Source: Phorcus lineatus
Taxonomy: Eukaryota > Mollusca > Gastropoda > Trochida > Trochidae
NCBI GenBank assembly: GCA_921293015.1
Contig: OV121087.1
Location: 8,010,501 to 8,074,500, forward strand
Reading direction: 5' to 3'
DNA length: 64,000 nucleotides
The notes beneath the pieces were generated by a model. The model searched no databases and had not been told where the DNA came from. It saw nothing but the letters and a program-made list of their open reading frames with translations. Shown piece by piece: positions 48,661-60,440 of this stretch (position 1 is the stretch's first letter; each line of letters opens with the position of its first letter). The position numbers were made by a program, and so were the translations under genes.

Positions 48661-51600
48661 AACAATTATCATTACCCAATATAAAAAAACGAATTTGGAA
48701 TCTATCTTTATGAAACACATTTTGAATATCACTATAAGAATTTTTCAAGGTTTTGGGAACTTTGTGACAGTACATAAAACAAGACCTGGGCGGATGTTTT
48801 TTTGTCGAGATCGCCGGACCCATCATAATCAAATCTAGTTAAAACTAGCTATAACGGGGCGTATAATATATTACAGCTAGTTTAATCAAAGACGCATAAA
48901 GTATAATATACGTCTTTGTTTTAACTATATTGATGAAAATCTGGCTGTTAACTTGTAACCAGCTAGTCCAAACTGGTCAGTCTGTTTATATGCGTGCAGT
49001 TTATGATGATTGTTGACATTTTTGTTGAATTTCCATTTAAAATATTTACTTTGGCTCACAAACTTTCATCAAATGTATTCATTTGACAGACAGACAGGCA
49101 CACAGACAGACACATTTAATCCGTAACGAGGCCATAGGCCCACAATACAAATACAATAACATGCATGCATTGGTTTAAGATTCTGTAGATTTATTGGGCA
49201 TTTATAGAAGACCTCAGAGTTTGCCTAAGTCTTAGTCATGATTTCTGAAAATTGATGTTTGTATTGTTGATAGTCCTTTTTAATTTCGAAAGGTCTTTAG
49301 ATCAAAAGAGGAACCAAACAAACTTAACCCGCTCCGTAGATTCGAAACTGTTAATCATAAAATACGAATCAACTAATAATCGACTCAAGCCGCGTCAATC
49401 GATCTGCAGCTGTTTCACTTTTACGATTTTTGACTAAAAATACCAGTCGTGTATGTCAGGGAGTTCATTAACGTCTGTATGCCACTGAAGTCGACTGGCG
49501 ACTTTAGTTAAAGTGTTAAAGTCTTGTTATAACGACTTGCGTAACTGTTGTGACTGCAAAATAGATTTCCATAATGTATGAATGATTTAAAACATGACGC
49601 AGCCTTATCTTTTTACTATGTAGACACGATGTTATGTCGCTCCAGTCACTTTGACAAACAATATAATAATGTTAATGTAATAAGAAAAACATGTAAAGTT
49701 CTTACCTTAGAAACTTTTCTCTTTAAACCAATGCAATCCAGAGTAAATGTATGCCACACAAGTCCAACAATAAGGTAATATTTTACGTGCGTTTCACTGG
49801 ATCTTCGGCGAGAGTGAAAGCATATTCAAACACTTTCATCAATACGTGTGCAACTGTGCATTGCAGACACAAATCTACCGAGAAAATTAGAACCCGCATT
49901 TAATTGCATGTACTTCGTAATTTGTCACCAGTGATTTCCTACCGAATCGTAATTACGTATTATAAATCACGAGGTCCGAGTCAAGAACCGAAAAAAACCT
50001 TCTGTTTCCGTAGAGCTGAAAATACTCTATGCATAGGCATGGACAAATTAAATCTGATTCAAAATAAACGTATAATGTTTAAGTGCATACATGAGTGCTT
50101 AACAATTTAGTATTCCACCGCAGATGTCAATACCGGATCAAGACTTGGAACCAATCAGCAATCAGTAAAGTTTTAGCGCTGGTACCACGTTGGACAATAA
50201 AGAGAGACTGGACCAATGAGATTGATTTTTCTGTCATGCCGGAAAGAGTTTAGTTGATACGGTAGAATTAAGGACACAATATTGGTATTATCTCTCCCCA
50301 CAGCTGTGTATTAATTTACGACTTGTAACATCCAGTGTTGAGGTCTGCACTAATATGGCATTAATGTTTGTCAGTGATTGTGTTTTATTCAATATTTGAC
50401 AAAATAACACATAATGAAAACCATATAATCCAGTTATGTTGTTTTGCTATTTCCTATATTATAGTTTTGAGTGTAATAAAACAGTCAGCTCTAATCTGTA
50501 GCGCAGAGAGAACAAGTGCATTTCATCCGTTATGGAGGATTTATTATATATTCTTTGAACGTTGATTGCATTTATGCGTTAGAGTACAAACACAAACGTG
50601 TTAAAATCATCTCGTTGAATCTGTTTTTCTATCCGATGTATTTGTCAAGGTTACTTAGAGTTTGATCAAATCTATAATATGAAACTCTTCTTAGAACTGA
50701 TAACTTTAAACCTTAAAAAGAATTCATTCATTTAATTCATTTTAGGGATGAACAGCTTGTACAAATGCAAGCGAAGACAAACAAATTCTCTATGAATTTT
50801 AAAAAAATGAATAGATTACTGTTCATTCATCCACGTTGTTGCCTTTCTTTAACCCTTTTATTTCATTTATGCGCAGTCAAATCAAGATTCGCTGAATGAA
50901 AACCTACTGTGTATAAAATACATGTAGTCCTGCTTCATGACTGTGCATAAAATAGGATCCTTTAATACAGTCCAAGTCCTCATTCAGAAAGTCTAGATTT
51001 GACTGCATGCACATACGTGAAATTAAGAGCCCGAAGAAAATAAAATAATCGATGAAGGAGCGTAATTATTGAAATATTTCATAGACTAAATTTTATAAAA
51101 GTTCCTATGTTAATGAAAGCCAAGAAACGGATCTCATGCAGGCTGTACACTTCATTAACAGGTTTTGCTGATTTCAAGAATTAGTTCAGTTTGAGATACA
51201 ACATCGAAAATTAATATTCTTAAGCGAAAGCCGCAACACTGTATTTTAAACTAACTTGCTGGTGTAGGATACTGCATGGGCTGAAACATCAAGTCCAAAT
51301 TGATTTACTTGGTTATAATATTGTATTGATGTGGATCTTCTGTTGTCTTGTAAATCAATCCTTGTATTCCTGGGTGTAATTGATTCCGCCTTTATTTTAA
51401 GTCTTATTAATTGGCAGTCTCCTGGCTGCTTCAACAGAATTCCTTGAATGAAAACATCTTAATTTACCAAATACGCCATTTACGTTTATCAAATAGTTGT
51501 TTTCATTATTTCCTTCTACAGAAGATAAACTAAAAACCAAGTATTACCCATTTTCAAACAAATTTTAAAGTAATTCCTAAACACCTAATCATACTGCATA

Positions 51601-53526
51601 AATGAGGCTTTTATTGATAAATCCTGCCTAATCTACAAGGAATACTATCTAAGGGAAGTAATTCAGTGGGAGATTTTAAAGACGCTTCCTTATAGTGTTT
51701 TATTTTTCATTCGACATTGACTCATTTGTTGAACATCAGCTTGTTGATACTATATTTGACCGCAAGTAACGACTCGGCATGATATTTTAACTTATCCAAT
51801 GCCTTCCTTATGATTTATTTATTCAAAATGTTATTTCTTACGTATGGGGCATGGTTTAAATATATTAAAGGAAACAAACATATTCAGTTTTATTGGTCAT
51901 ATCATAATTCGGGTAGGAGTATAAATATATTATCTTTATTCATTAGTGGAACTAGGTTTCTATCTTATTTTCTATCCATGTTCAATAATCTCAATGTATC
52001 TCTTCGCAAATTGTCAAATGTAAAATTCCAATATCTTGAATATCAGTCATATGACAGTAATGTCAAACCAAAATGCCAACTTGTTGTAGAGGTTAAGTGC
52101 TAGCTGTCATCTAGTACAACTATGATATTATTCATGATTATGTGACCATGTGACACACTTTAGATTTTCAAATGTATATATTCATCCGGATACACATGCG
52201 AAAGCAACACCTTTTAAAATGTCATAAACATTTATTCATTTATAAAGCATTTCATAAGAATATAAAACTAAATCCTTTATACAAAACGAGGAATTATAAT
52301 ATTCATGATGATTAATAAATACAGTTCAGTGGAAATCTACATAAACAAATACATAGTTTGACATTCAGTTCTAGCAAGATTGTCACAGATCCACATTTTC
52401 AATTTAAACGAAACGTTGAATATAGTTAAAGAACCAATGTCAACAACGGAGTCGGTATCCTTTTTTCCAGAAGATATAATTTTGTATAAATATTCAAAGA
52501 TCAAATGACGAAATATCGCAACATGATGATAAGTATCGATGACTTCCGTTACATGATCTCCGCGGCAATTTATGGAAACGGGTTGAGTCAAAAACTTGGA
52601 TCGATTTCCCTCTTTGACGTCGCTCCACACATACCTTGCGACATATAACGTGAATATTCTTTAAAAAATGTCTTATCTGTCACTGCCAACTTCTTGAATG
52701 CCTCTCAAATTTGTATAAAAAAACAGCTTTGGAAGCTTTGATCTTAATATATACAATACAAAAATACTTCACAATAAGGTACTTCTTATGCATCACCTTG
52801 CTTCTCTCGATATCAATAACCCTTGGACTGATGTTAAAATGAGGATCTTGTGGTCACTTACAGTTTGATTACAATGAATTTAAACATTTTTGGTTCGCAA
52901 ATAGTTCTCGATGTAAATACACCTTTCATAATTGCTTTTGCCCAAAACTGTAACAACTTCACAACACGTGAATTAAAGCCATTTTATTCGAACCTAGAAT
53001 TACTTTGAGTTTCGGTTTTAACCCTCCATGTTCTTTTAGAGAACTAAGTAGCAAGTATATATAGACATAAAATAATTACATGAATCTCGATGAAAGACTT
53101 TGTACGTATGACTGTCGATGATTTCTATCTATGATGAAGATATGGTTGTTAAGGTATTGCCCTTCCCGAACTAAATCATTACTATTACAAGAACTACTGT
53201 GACCAGTTAGTGAATTCTTTTTAAATTGCAGTCTCTTTTATCAGTTTTTAATAACCTTTTTCTAGATTAGAAAAGCTAAAATATATAATATAAGCAACAT
53301 ATAAGTGTCCCTCGTCACCACAGCTTGTCAGCCATTGAGCATACAGAAGACAATTTACTAGATCCAAAGACGTATATAGTATACTAATTAAGTTTAGCTT
53401 AGTATTTATATATGTCTTTGCTAGATATGAAGACGCCGCCGGAAGGTAGAATGGTACAAACATGGCTTGGTATACGAAATATCATCACAGATAGTTGTCA
53501 GAAGCAGCGAGTCACCGAGTTCTTGT

Positions 53527-54244
53527 TTATGTGCCAGTATTGCCATCTGCATCTTTCGTCTGACTGCCTTTGTTGAGTTTCTCTGACTCCACCTCCACGT
53601 GCTGCTCCTGCCACGTGACACTCTTGCAGTATCCAGTGACCCGGATGACCATCGTGCGTCCGCCATCTTCAAATGTCACCATTTCGCAATCTTCGGGCAG
53701 ACGACCACGGAAAGGCGCCTCTAGATTCATGACGGCTCCCGTTGAGATGATTTTGTCATGTTTGTCTTTAATCACAAATGGCAACCGCCTTCTATTGACT
53801 TCCTTTTGTTTGTCGTAACTCATTTTGTTAACAACGACAAAATCAGAGGTTGTCTTCTTCTCCAAGACTTTTACCCGCGCTTTTGTCTTCTCACCCATAT
53901 CCACGGAAATTTCAGAGTTTACGTTCCATGACATTTTCGACTCGAAGCTTTTGCTGTTAGTATTTTCGGTTGCCACTTCTCCGCTAACCCCAGCACTGAG
54001 CTTCAACACGTCGGGAATCCCGATCTCGATGCTACTCTCGGCGCCATAGGTGTAGCTCTCTGTGAACTCAAAGGTTGCAGACGATACGGTTTCCCTCTCG
54101 GCGGTGAAGCTGAAGTTCTGGGGCCGGCCCGATTTGTTGACGTAGTCGGCGTAGTGCATGACAACTGGCTCTTCCGGTTCCGTATCGACTTCCCAGGATC
54201 GCGGCTTCCACTCAGTTTCGGCGGTCTTCTCCAGGTATTCCCAT
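53527..54244 (-). CDS. Pore-forming-protein gene, second coding exon
   Basis: Acceptor ttgctgcag precedes A TGG GAA TAC. 718 nt, open to the stop. Carries the whole beta-rich region. Its GC content is visibly above that of the neighbouring DNA, as expected for a conserved exon. Confidence 0.72.
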
Positions 54245-55002
54245 CTGCAGCAAGAGCAGAAACACATTAGTAAAGAAGCGCACATAAATTCACACATCAC
54301 ACTATAAATCATAACCTCTGCAGAGACCAAAAAAACCCAAGTTCATATTTAGTGGTTATCAGAGGTAAAAGGCTCAGCATGTCAACTCTCATCCCAATGC
54401 TCAACGGTGAAACAATAATGTTGTACACCAATATCTAAAAGAGAGATACCAACTAAGAAAACGTTCATCAAATATCGCAACTTATTGTAGTAGTAACAAG
54501 CAACAGGTAATTTCAAAGACAAAAAATCAAGAAACTTGGATTATCAAATTGTTACTAAAACTGATCAACTTGACAACCGATGATGATATAAATAGTTTTC
54601 TGTAGCGTTTCATTTAGAATTATATTGACATAATAATATGCAGCGTACCCAATAACACCTGCAAAATTTCAAATGTATCCGAATGTGTCAGAGCTGGCGT
54701 TGACGCGTGCAGAGTCCTTTAGCTCAATCGACAAAGCGTCTGACCTTAAGTTTTGGTCAAGGTAGGGTTTGAATCTCGCTGGTGAACCTATTTCTTTTCC
54801 ACTACAAAGATTAACACAGGTAGTAAACAAAACAAAATTGTCACCTGATCTCGACGGTACAGTTTTTCCTGCGAGTGAGAAGCGCCTTGAGCTGACCGAC
54901 ATCTTCAGGGTAGAGCTTGTTCCAGATGTAATCCTCGAACACTGCGTTCAGATCCAGTCGGGTCAGGTCGATCTTCCGGGTCTTGCTGCCACACACTCCC
55001 AT
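53527..55002 (-). CDS. Aerolysin / ETX-MTX2-like pore-forming protein (2 coding exons)
   Basis: Exons 55002-54845 and 54244-53527 join in phase to 291 residues with a TGA stop. Residues 1-52 are a compact N-terminal part; from about residue 70 there is the long alternating Ser/Thr/aliphatic pattern of an aerolysin-type beta-pore module (FSFTAERETVSSATFEFTES, IPDVLKLSAGVSGEV, SMSW-type turn, TKARVKVLEKK). The C-terminal part is beta-rich with RLPFVIKDKHDKIISTGAVM. Proteins of this fold are water-soluble, oligomerise and insert a beta-barrel; animal members occur in molluscs and others, probably in defence or digestion. The family call rests on pattern, not on a profile match. No signal peptide is seen from the chosen ATG. 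The frame is open back to the acceptor at 55018, so an upstream coding exon is possible. The predicted start MGVCGSK resembles an N-myristoylation signal. Both exons look intact. Confidence 0.62.
54714..54786 (+). other. tRNA-like sequence (decayed tRNA or SINE head)
   Basis: Box A-like TAGCTCAATCGACAAAGCG (54720 on), an anticodon-arm-like TGACC..GGTCA, and box B-like GGTTTGAATC (54767 on) have tRNA spacing. The acceptor stem does not pair well, so a functional tRNA is unlikely. It lies in the intron of the pore-forming-protein gene, on the opposite strand. Confidence 0.5.
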
Positions 55003-55018
55003 CCTGCACGGTGACTTT
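54845..55018 (-). CDS. Pore-forming-protein gene, first coding exon
   Basis: Acceptor gttgttgcag ends at 55019; ATG at 55002 in the context CAGGATGGG; donor ATCAG before gtgaca. Encodes MGVCGSKTRKIDLTRLDLNA, VFEDYIWNKLYPEDVGQLKA and RRKNCTVEI. Confidence 0.62.
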
Positions 55019-58000
55019 CTGCAACAACGGCAGGGGACATGTTAAATTAGGATCAATACAATATCGTGGATAGTTCTGTTCAAAGACCTTGTATTGAATA
55101 AGAGTTTTGAACACAGTTTAAAAATTCATTCAGCAGATATATGATGTGAAGACCACGATATGAACATTGAGAAAAGCGATTAAAATGAATTAAAAAAATG
55201 GAAGTCTTAACAAAATGATCACACAATAATGAAAATAATTACTTAAAACTCTTGTTATGTTAAATGAGCACTCTGTAGCGTGTCTTGAAATGTGCACACC
55301 TGATGGGAAAAACGGGTTTGAATAATTCAAATAAAAGTAATGTTTATAAAACGAGAGAGTTTAACCTGAAAAAAACCCCTTAGAAAATAAATACATGGCA
55401 ACTAAACTGTTATTCAACGGTAATAAAAGCAGCAGGGATTCGATACAAAAAGATGCGGCAGTAAAATTATCAAAAACTCGAAAGTGCCAACTTTATTAAT
55501 TGTTGTTTGTAATATTACAAAAAAGGTACATCAATCTTAGTCAAAACTTTTTCTCGTTTCACATTCATAACTTTATACCGTGTTACTTGATTTTATAGAA
55601 ACTTCAATGTTTAAAATGTTGTTAACATTACCATCAACAATTTAACTACATAAAACAAACAAGCACATTTTATTCCCCTGTTACCTCAATGAAGATCAGT
55701 TATTATGACATGAACAAAATATAAGAGTAAAATCGCCAAAAGTTGGTTTAAAAACATACGGTAAAAAATCCACACATTACACATACAATATAGTGTTACC
55801 TTTCCTGCTACTATGGAATTGCTAGATATAGCAGATGGGATTCAAGATTTGTGACTCACCATTCGGTGTCTTAGTTTTAAATACTGTCCACCTGAAGATT
55901 ACTCAGTTCCCATCGTGTAGCATAGCAATGTTCTACATATCAGTACTCAATGAAACTGATTGGCACTCAGTAAATATTAACAATTAAAATAGGCTTATAA
56001 ACAATCACGAGTAGTAATTTTATTTCTTTTGAAGTCATACGTTTCTCACAAAGTTTACATATTTGCCGTGGTTAGCATTATTGAATACGAAACTAGTGAT
56101 TGAAGCGTACTTAAAATATCAACCATGTTCTTTCATTGAGAAGTTGGCGGTCGTACAAACAGCTAACAGAACACGCAAAAATCACAAGTTTGGTTCTAAG
56201 GCCGACCGACTTATACATTTTTCAGTTCTTTTTCCACAGAATAACAATTTATTTCAATTCATTCAAATTATCTAATTCCCACTATACTTTACATTTTGAA
56301 ACCTTTATAGTAAAGGGATATTAAGAATGAAAGAAATTTTTTGAATTAATTCATTTGATTTAAATGAATTTTAGAATTTTGTATAAGTTCTATTTTGTTC
56401 AAATTTAATAATGTTTTAGAAATGTGAGTTACTTAATTCAAAATAGACCTGCAGACAAATTAACCAAAGGATTACTCAGTTTAGTCTTGGCAGTTGTGAC
56501 GAGTGCATGAGCCTATGTACCCACTGTCTGCCCCTATTGTTTAGTAGACTATCAAGTTGTAAAACTTCAGTGGGTATATCAACACAAAAGACTGGCACTC
56601 AACAATCCTTTATCACTCAGTTCTTATTGACACAACGTGTCCAAATCGAACGAAAGTAAACATTTCACAGTGTATTGTGAGCAGTGAGTATGTATCCGAA
56701 AGGACCGAAGACACTTCTCACAACGCCTTTATTCCGAATATTCAATACATACAATACAATAAATCAAACTTTATCGTGTTGACATTTTGGACCAAAAATT
56801 GTGTTTCACCCAAAACTTGATGTTGATGTAACATTTATCATGTTTGGTGAATCTTGTGTGGCCATGTGTACGTTCATTTATTATTACACGTACAAAACTA
56901 CGGGAGAAAAAAAGTCCAAAACGCCACAAATATGTTACCAGTCATCGCAAAACGTTAATATGAGTGAAAAGTCAGTACACTGCTTTGTATAGCTATCGAT
57001 ATGGGTACACATACCGCGTCCTTGTTAAACACGGACAAGGTTTTAATAATTCATGGTGCGGCCCGTGACAATTGGTACAGGACTGTGTATGAATAATTAA
57101 GAGGTTGAGATGGCCATTTACCGTTAGAAAAATCTGCGTGACAATTCTTCTCTTTCTTTGTAATGTTAGCAATCTCTCCGAACAAAACGCTCTAAGGGTG
57201 GTTAATATTCATCAAAGAGAGGGGGACATTAGTCAGTAGAATTCTACACAATCTAAAAGCCGGTTTATTTCTTTGGATGCAAATGATTTAAACGCATGCT
57301 CTTCAGTATATGTTAACCTTAAAGAACTGTTTTCGGGGTATTTTAGTGGGAACAAAAATAAAACAAAACAAAACAGCAATGTGCAGTGAACATTTTGGCA
57401 AGCTTTGCCACGACATGACAGGTGTTGTTGATTATATGTAAAATTGAAGATATTCTATCAAAGCAATAATTTAATTGTAACCAAGTTACAAACAGTATTC
57501 TAATAATCAATAATCACTAAAAGCTGACAGAACGGAAACCTTTTTCATTATAATGTTTTTGATTATCAATTATAAAGATTTTACTTCTATTATTTTTCTA
57601 CCTTGCTCATAGTAGAAAATCAGTTACCATACTTGCTGATCTTGTTATATGAAGAGTGTAAAGAAATATAGCCTTTTGTGACCAGCGATTGGAGTTTGGT
57701 TTCTACTGTCGAAACTGTGCAATGTTCGATTGCGTGGGGCCTCTAACAACGGTCTCTCTAACATCTGTTCACAATATACATGGGTGATATATTACTTCTT
57801 TCCAAAGGTGAAATAAATCCTTTTAAATTGAACAAACCGTCTTTCATTGATATCTAACTTTCAATAAATGAATTATACAATGCATACCACAGACTTTTTA
57901 TGTGAAAAGAAGCTTTTCTTATTTTTGTATACGCGAAAGCCACCGTAAATTGTTCATGGATGAACTAAGAAAAAAATCTGATAAATATCTATCACAGCAT

Positions 58001-59690
58001 AAACGTTCTCCACCCAAAAATATATTTGTATGAATTCATTGATGTATATAACGTTCGTTCCCCCTCATGACTAGTTGACAATTGACTAATGAAAATCGAA
58101 TCGTCACGATGAAAAGAAGATTCCGTACACTCGCCACCCATGAAAGACAGTTTTTCATAAATATTTCGCTGTATAACCCAAATCTCCAACCTGACCGGAT
58201 GACAATTCTCCACCCCAGGTTTGACCAAGTATGATCACGTGACCGCCCCATCTGCCACAGGTAAACTATCCGATCTGTACCTGTATCGATCAGACAGGTA
58301 AGCACGTGCTGTCAGGCGGCAGGTGTGTGTCTCGTGTCCATGATATCTCATACAATGCACGCGCAGTGTGATAGAATACCCCTCGGGCTAGGTTCGATAT
58401 TCATACAATGATGCTATATTGATTAGCTTTCAAGTTATAAATGTATCTAAAGTCCTTTTGTGCGGAGAGTTAATTCCAAGTCGGGACGTTTGGTCTGTTT
58501 GTTTATTTTCTAAATTTAGATATAGATTCTGAAGAACTAATTCAGTGTGACCTTTGAACTTGCAGCGGTTTTATACCATGAAATCTAAGAGAATCACATT
58601 TGTGGTGTGTTCAACTTTTTTGTGTTCAGCTCAGTCAAAGTGTCCCCTATTATCCTCAAACAATCGACAATTGAGAGACATGACTTGCGTGTATATAATT
58701 GTAATATAAGCATGTTACAAACACCGTTTACTCTATTCATTATGATTCGCTAATCAAACACAGCTGTGATTGTTTATCAAGCTGATTTATAACAAGGAAC
58801 ACGATCTTTACCGTTCTTTCATCGTCATGACAATCATGCTTATGAACTTCATACTCCGTCAAAATATCCAAAGGCTACTAAATATTCTGCCTGATTCAAA
58901 CGATTAGAATCCAATTGAGCATGTTTGTACGTACGTTTCATGACCACCAGTGCAAGCTACTGCATATCGCTGGTACGATGTTTTCAAAAGTAACAATGTC
59001 AACTGTGTCAGTCACCGTCATTTTCAAGATAACTTTTGTATCTTGTACTTCAAAACCATTTCAACTTCTAGAATGCCACTTAAAGGTCAATCTCAATTGA
59101 ACAGTAGACGATATCATTGTCAGAGAAGTTTTCCTATCTACAGAATACAATGAACCATAAAATTCCCTAAGCTAAACTGAACTATGACTCTAATTGAAAG
59201 TCAGAATATCTGACTTGTATGGATGTATATAGATGATAAACAAAATGCAAGATGATTTATTAGATCTAGATTAGATTACTAGGGTGAAACTTTCCGAGAC
59301 AAGCACACAAAGAAACTCTCCCAGATGGAAAACTATTGCGTCTACATTTGTAAGGTTTAAACATCTCAAGATATTTACAATGCCAGAGGGAAGGGTTTAT
59401 ACAAAGATGTGACCACCTATTTGCGACTATAAACTAGTTGCGGTCTTCTGTCCATTAACGACTTTGTAGAACGGTGTATGGGGTTTAAACAGTCTGACTA
59501 GTGGAGAGGATAGCCTAGGCAGAAAGAGTTCGAATCGCGATAGATTCAATATTTTGAAACTTTTATTCCTCGGAACACGGACGATTTTAATCAGACTGGG
59601 GTTTAAACAAATTTTGTTGAATATGCTGGTCTGATATCCTCTTTGAAATCATGTATAAAACAGAACTCGACCAATATCAGTAAGCAGACA
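55019..59690. other. Gene-poor region upstream of the pore-forming-protein gene
   Basis: A minus-strand donor-like site, AATG before gtgagt, ends at 55860 and could close a 5' exon, with TATTTAAA just upstream (55883-55876). A plus-strand donor-like CAGACAG/gtaagc is near 58,298. Neither is tied to a gene. The rest shows nothing recognisable. Confidence 0.4.
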
Positions 59691-59691
59691 G

Positions 59692-60198
59692 ATGCCTTTC
59701 ATGCCACCTAATTTAGAAATACTATTTAAGGCTGAGAAAGGATGTAACATATTTAACAACCTTTTACATAGCGATATTTCAAATAAAAAACTACATTATC
59801 AAAGTAAGTGGGAAAAGGAATTGAATACAGATTTTAGTTTGAATCTATGGAAAACATTCAATTTGATACCTATTCGAGCATGTTATAGTGCAAAACATAG
59901 ATGGTTCCAGTATCGAATTCTCCATAGAATCCTCACAACAAATAAAGATTTACATAGATATAACCTCATAGAATCACCACTATGTACATTCTGCAATGTT
60001 GAAGCAGAATCAATTATCCATCTTTTTTATGAATGTAAATTTGTAAAAAGTCTGTGGCAAGATCTACTAAAATGGATCGAAAATGAAACAGACACCCATT
60101 TCAACCTAAAGGCAGAGACAATTCTTCTTGGATTCAGTGAAAGAAGAAATGATGTTCTAAATTTCCTTTTTATCCTAACTAAGGAAACTAAAAGATAA
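59692..60198 (+). mobile_element. 5'-truncated LINE fragment (zf-RVT region)
   Basis: A 168-codon ORF matches the C-terminal end of a non-LTR retrotransposon polyprotein: KWEKELN and RACYSAKHRWFQYRILHRIL, then a zinc-binding CTFC-x8-H-x4-C motif (CTFCNVEAESIIHLFYEC) and SLWQDLLKWIE. The endonuclease and the reverse-transcriptase palm are absent, as after 5' truncation. An L1/Tx1-like clade is suggested by the zf-RVT arrangement but not proven. A stop after ETKR ends the frame. Confidence 0.85.
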
Positions 60199-60361
60199 GT
60201 TTGTCTCATTTTGGTCGTCTTGCCACAACTTGTTTATTTGAAATGAATAGATATGCTTTAACTTGTTTACCTGAATTGTTTTATAGTTTACATTGATGTT
60301 ATGAAAAAGCTGTACCCCACTCAAAAAGAAATAAAGTGATAAAAAGACCCAAACTAGTTGC

Positions 60362-60440
60362 CGGCTTTCTCCCTGCAATAATACTAGCTGCCGTGATATA
60401 AGTGAATTACTCTTGAAATCGGCGTTAAACCCGAAATCAC
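60362..60440 (+). mobile_element. SINE core fragment
   Basis: CTTTCTCCCTGCAATAATAC, GCTGCCGTGATATAAGTGAA and CTCTTGAAATCGGCGTTAAA match the 3' core of the SINE at 21115-21392, without a tRNA head. It starts about 20 bp after the AATAAAGTGATAAAAAG tract ending the LINE fragment. Confidence 0.72.

Larger units (their letters stand above)
47840..53526. other. Gene-poor spacer
   Basis: Simple repeats at 47.9-48.7 kb, a nested hairpin near 48,838-48,917, and otherwise unremarkable AT-rich sequence. The 3'UTR of the pore-forming-protein gene should enter from the right; a minus-strand AATAAA lies near 52,982. No gene that I can support. Confidence 0.6.

Noticed and set aside
48530-48838. ~100-residue ORFs on both strands
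   Set aside because: Artefacts of the AAAAC/ATACAAAAC low-complexity tract.
51810-52103. 97-residue plus-strand ORF
   Set aside because: Aromatic/Ile-rich composition expected of AT-rich DNA; nothing recognisable.
52337-52630. 97-residue minus-strand ORF
   Set aside because: Slightly more CpG-rich than its surroundings, but no family was recognised and no splice partner found. Could be a lineage-specific exon; evidence too weak to list.
53570-54049. Plus-strand ORFs opposite the pore-forming-protein exon
   Set aside because: Shadows of the minus-strand exon; Ser/Phe-rich with no family resemblance.
55854-55883. First exon of the pore-forming-protein gene with a TATA box
   Set aside because: The donor-like GTGAGT is good, but TATTTAAA lies only ~17-24 bp upstream of it, so a TATA-directed start would fall inside the intron. 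Not listed as an exon.
59510-59550. Box B-like AGTTCGAATCG suggesting a tRNA
   Set aside because: The only box A-like sequence is about 15 bp away, too close, and no cloverleaf can be drawn.
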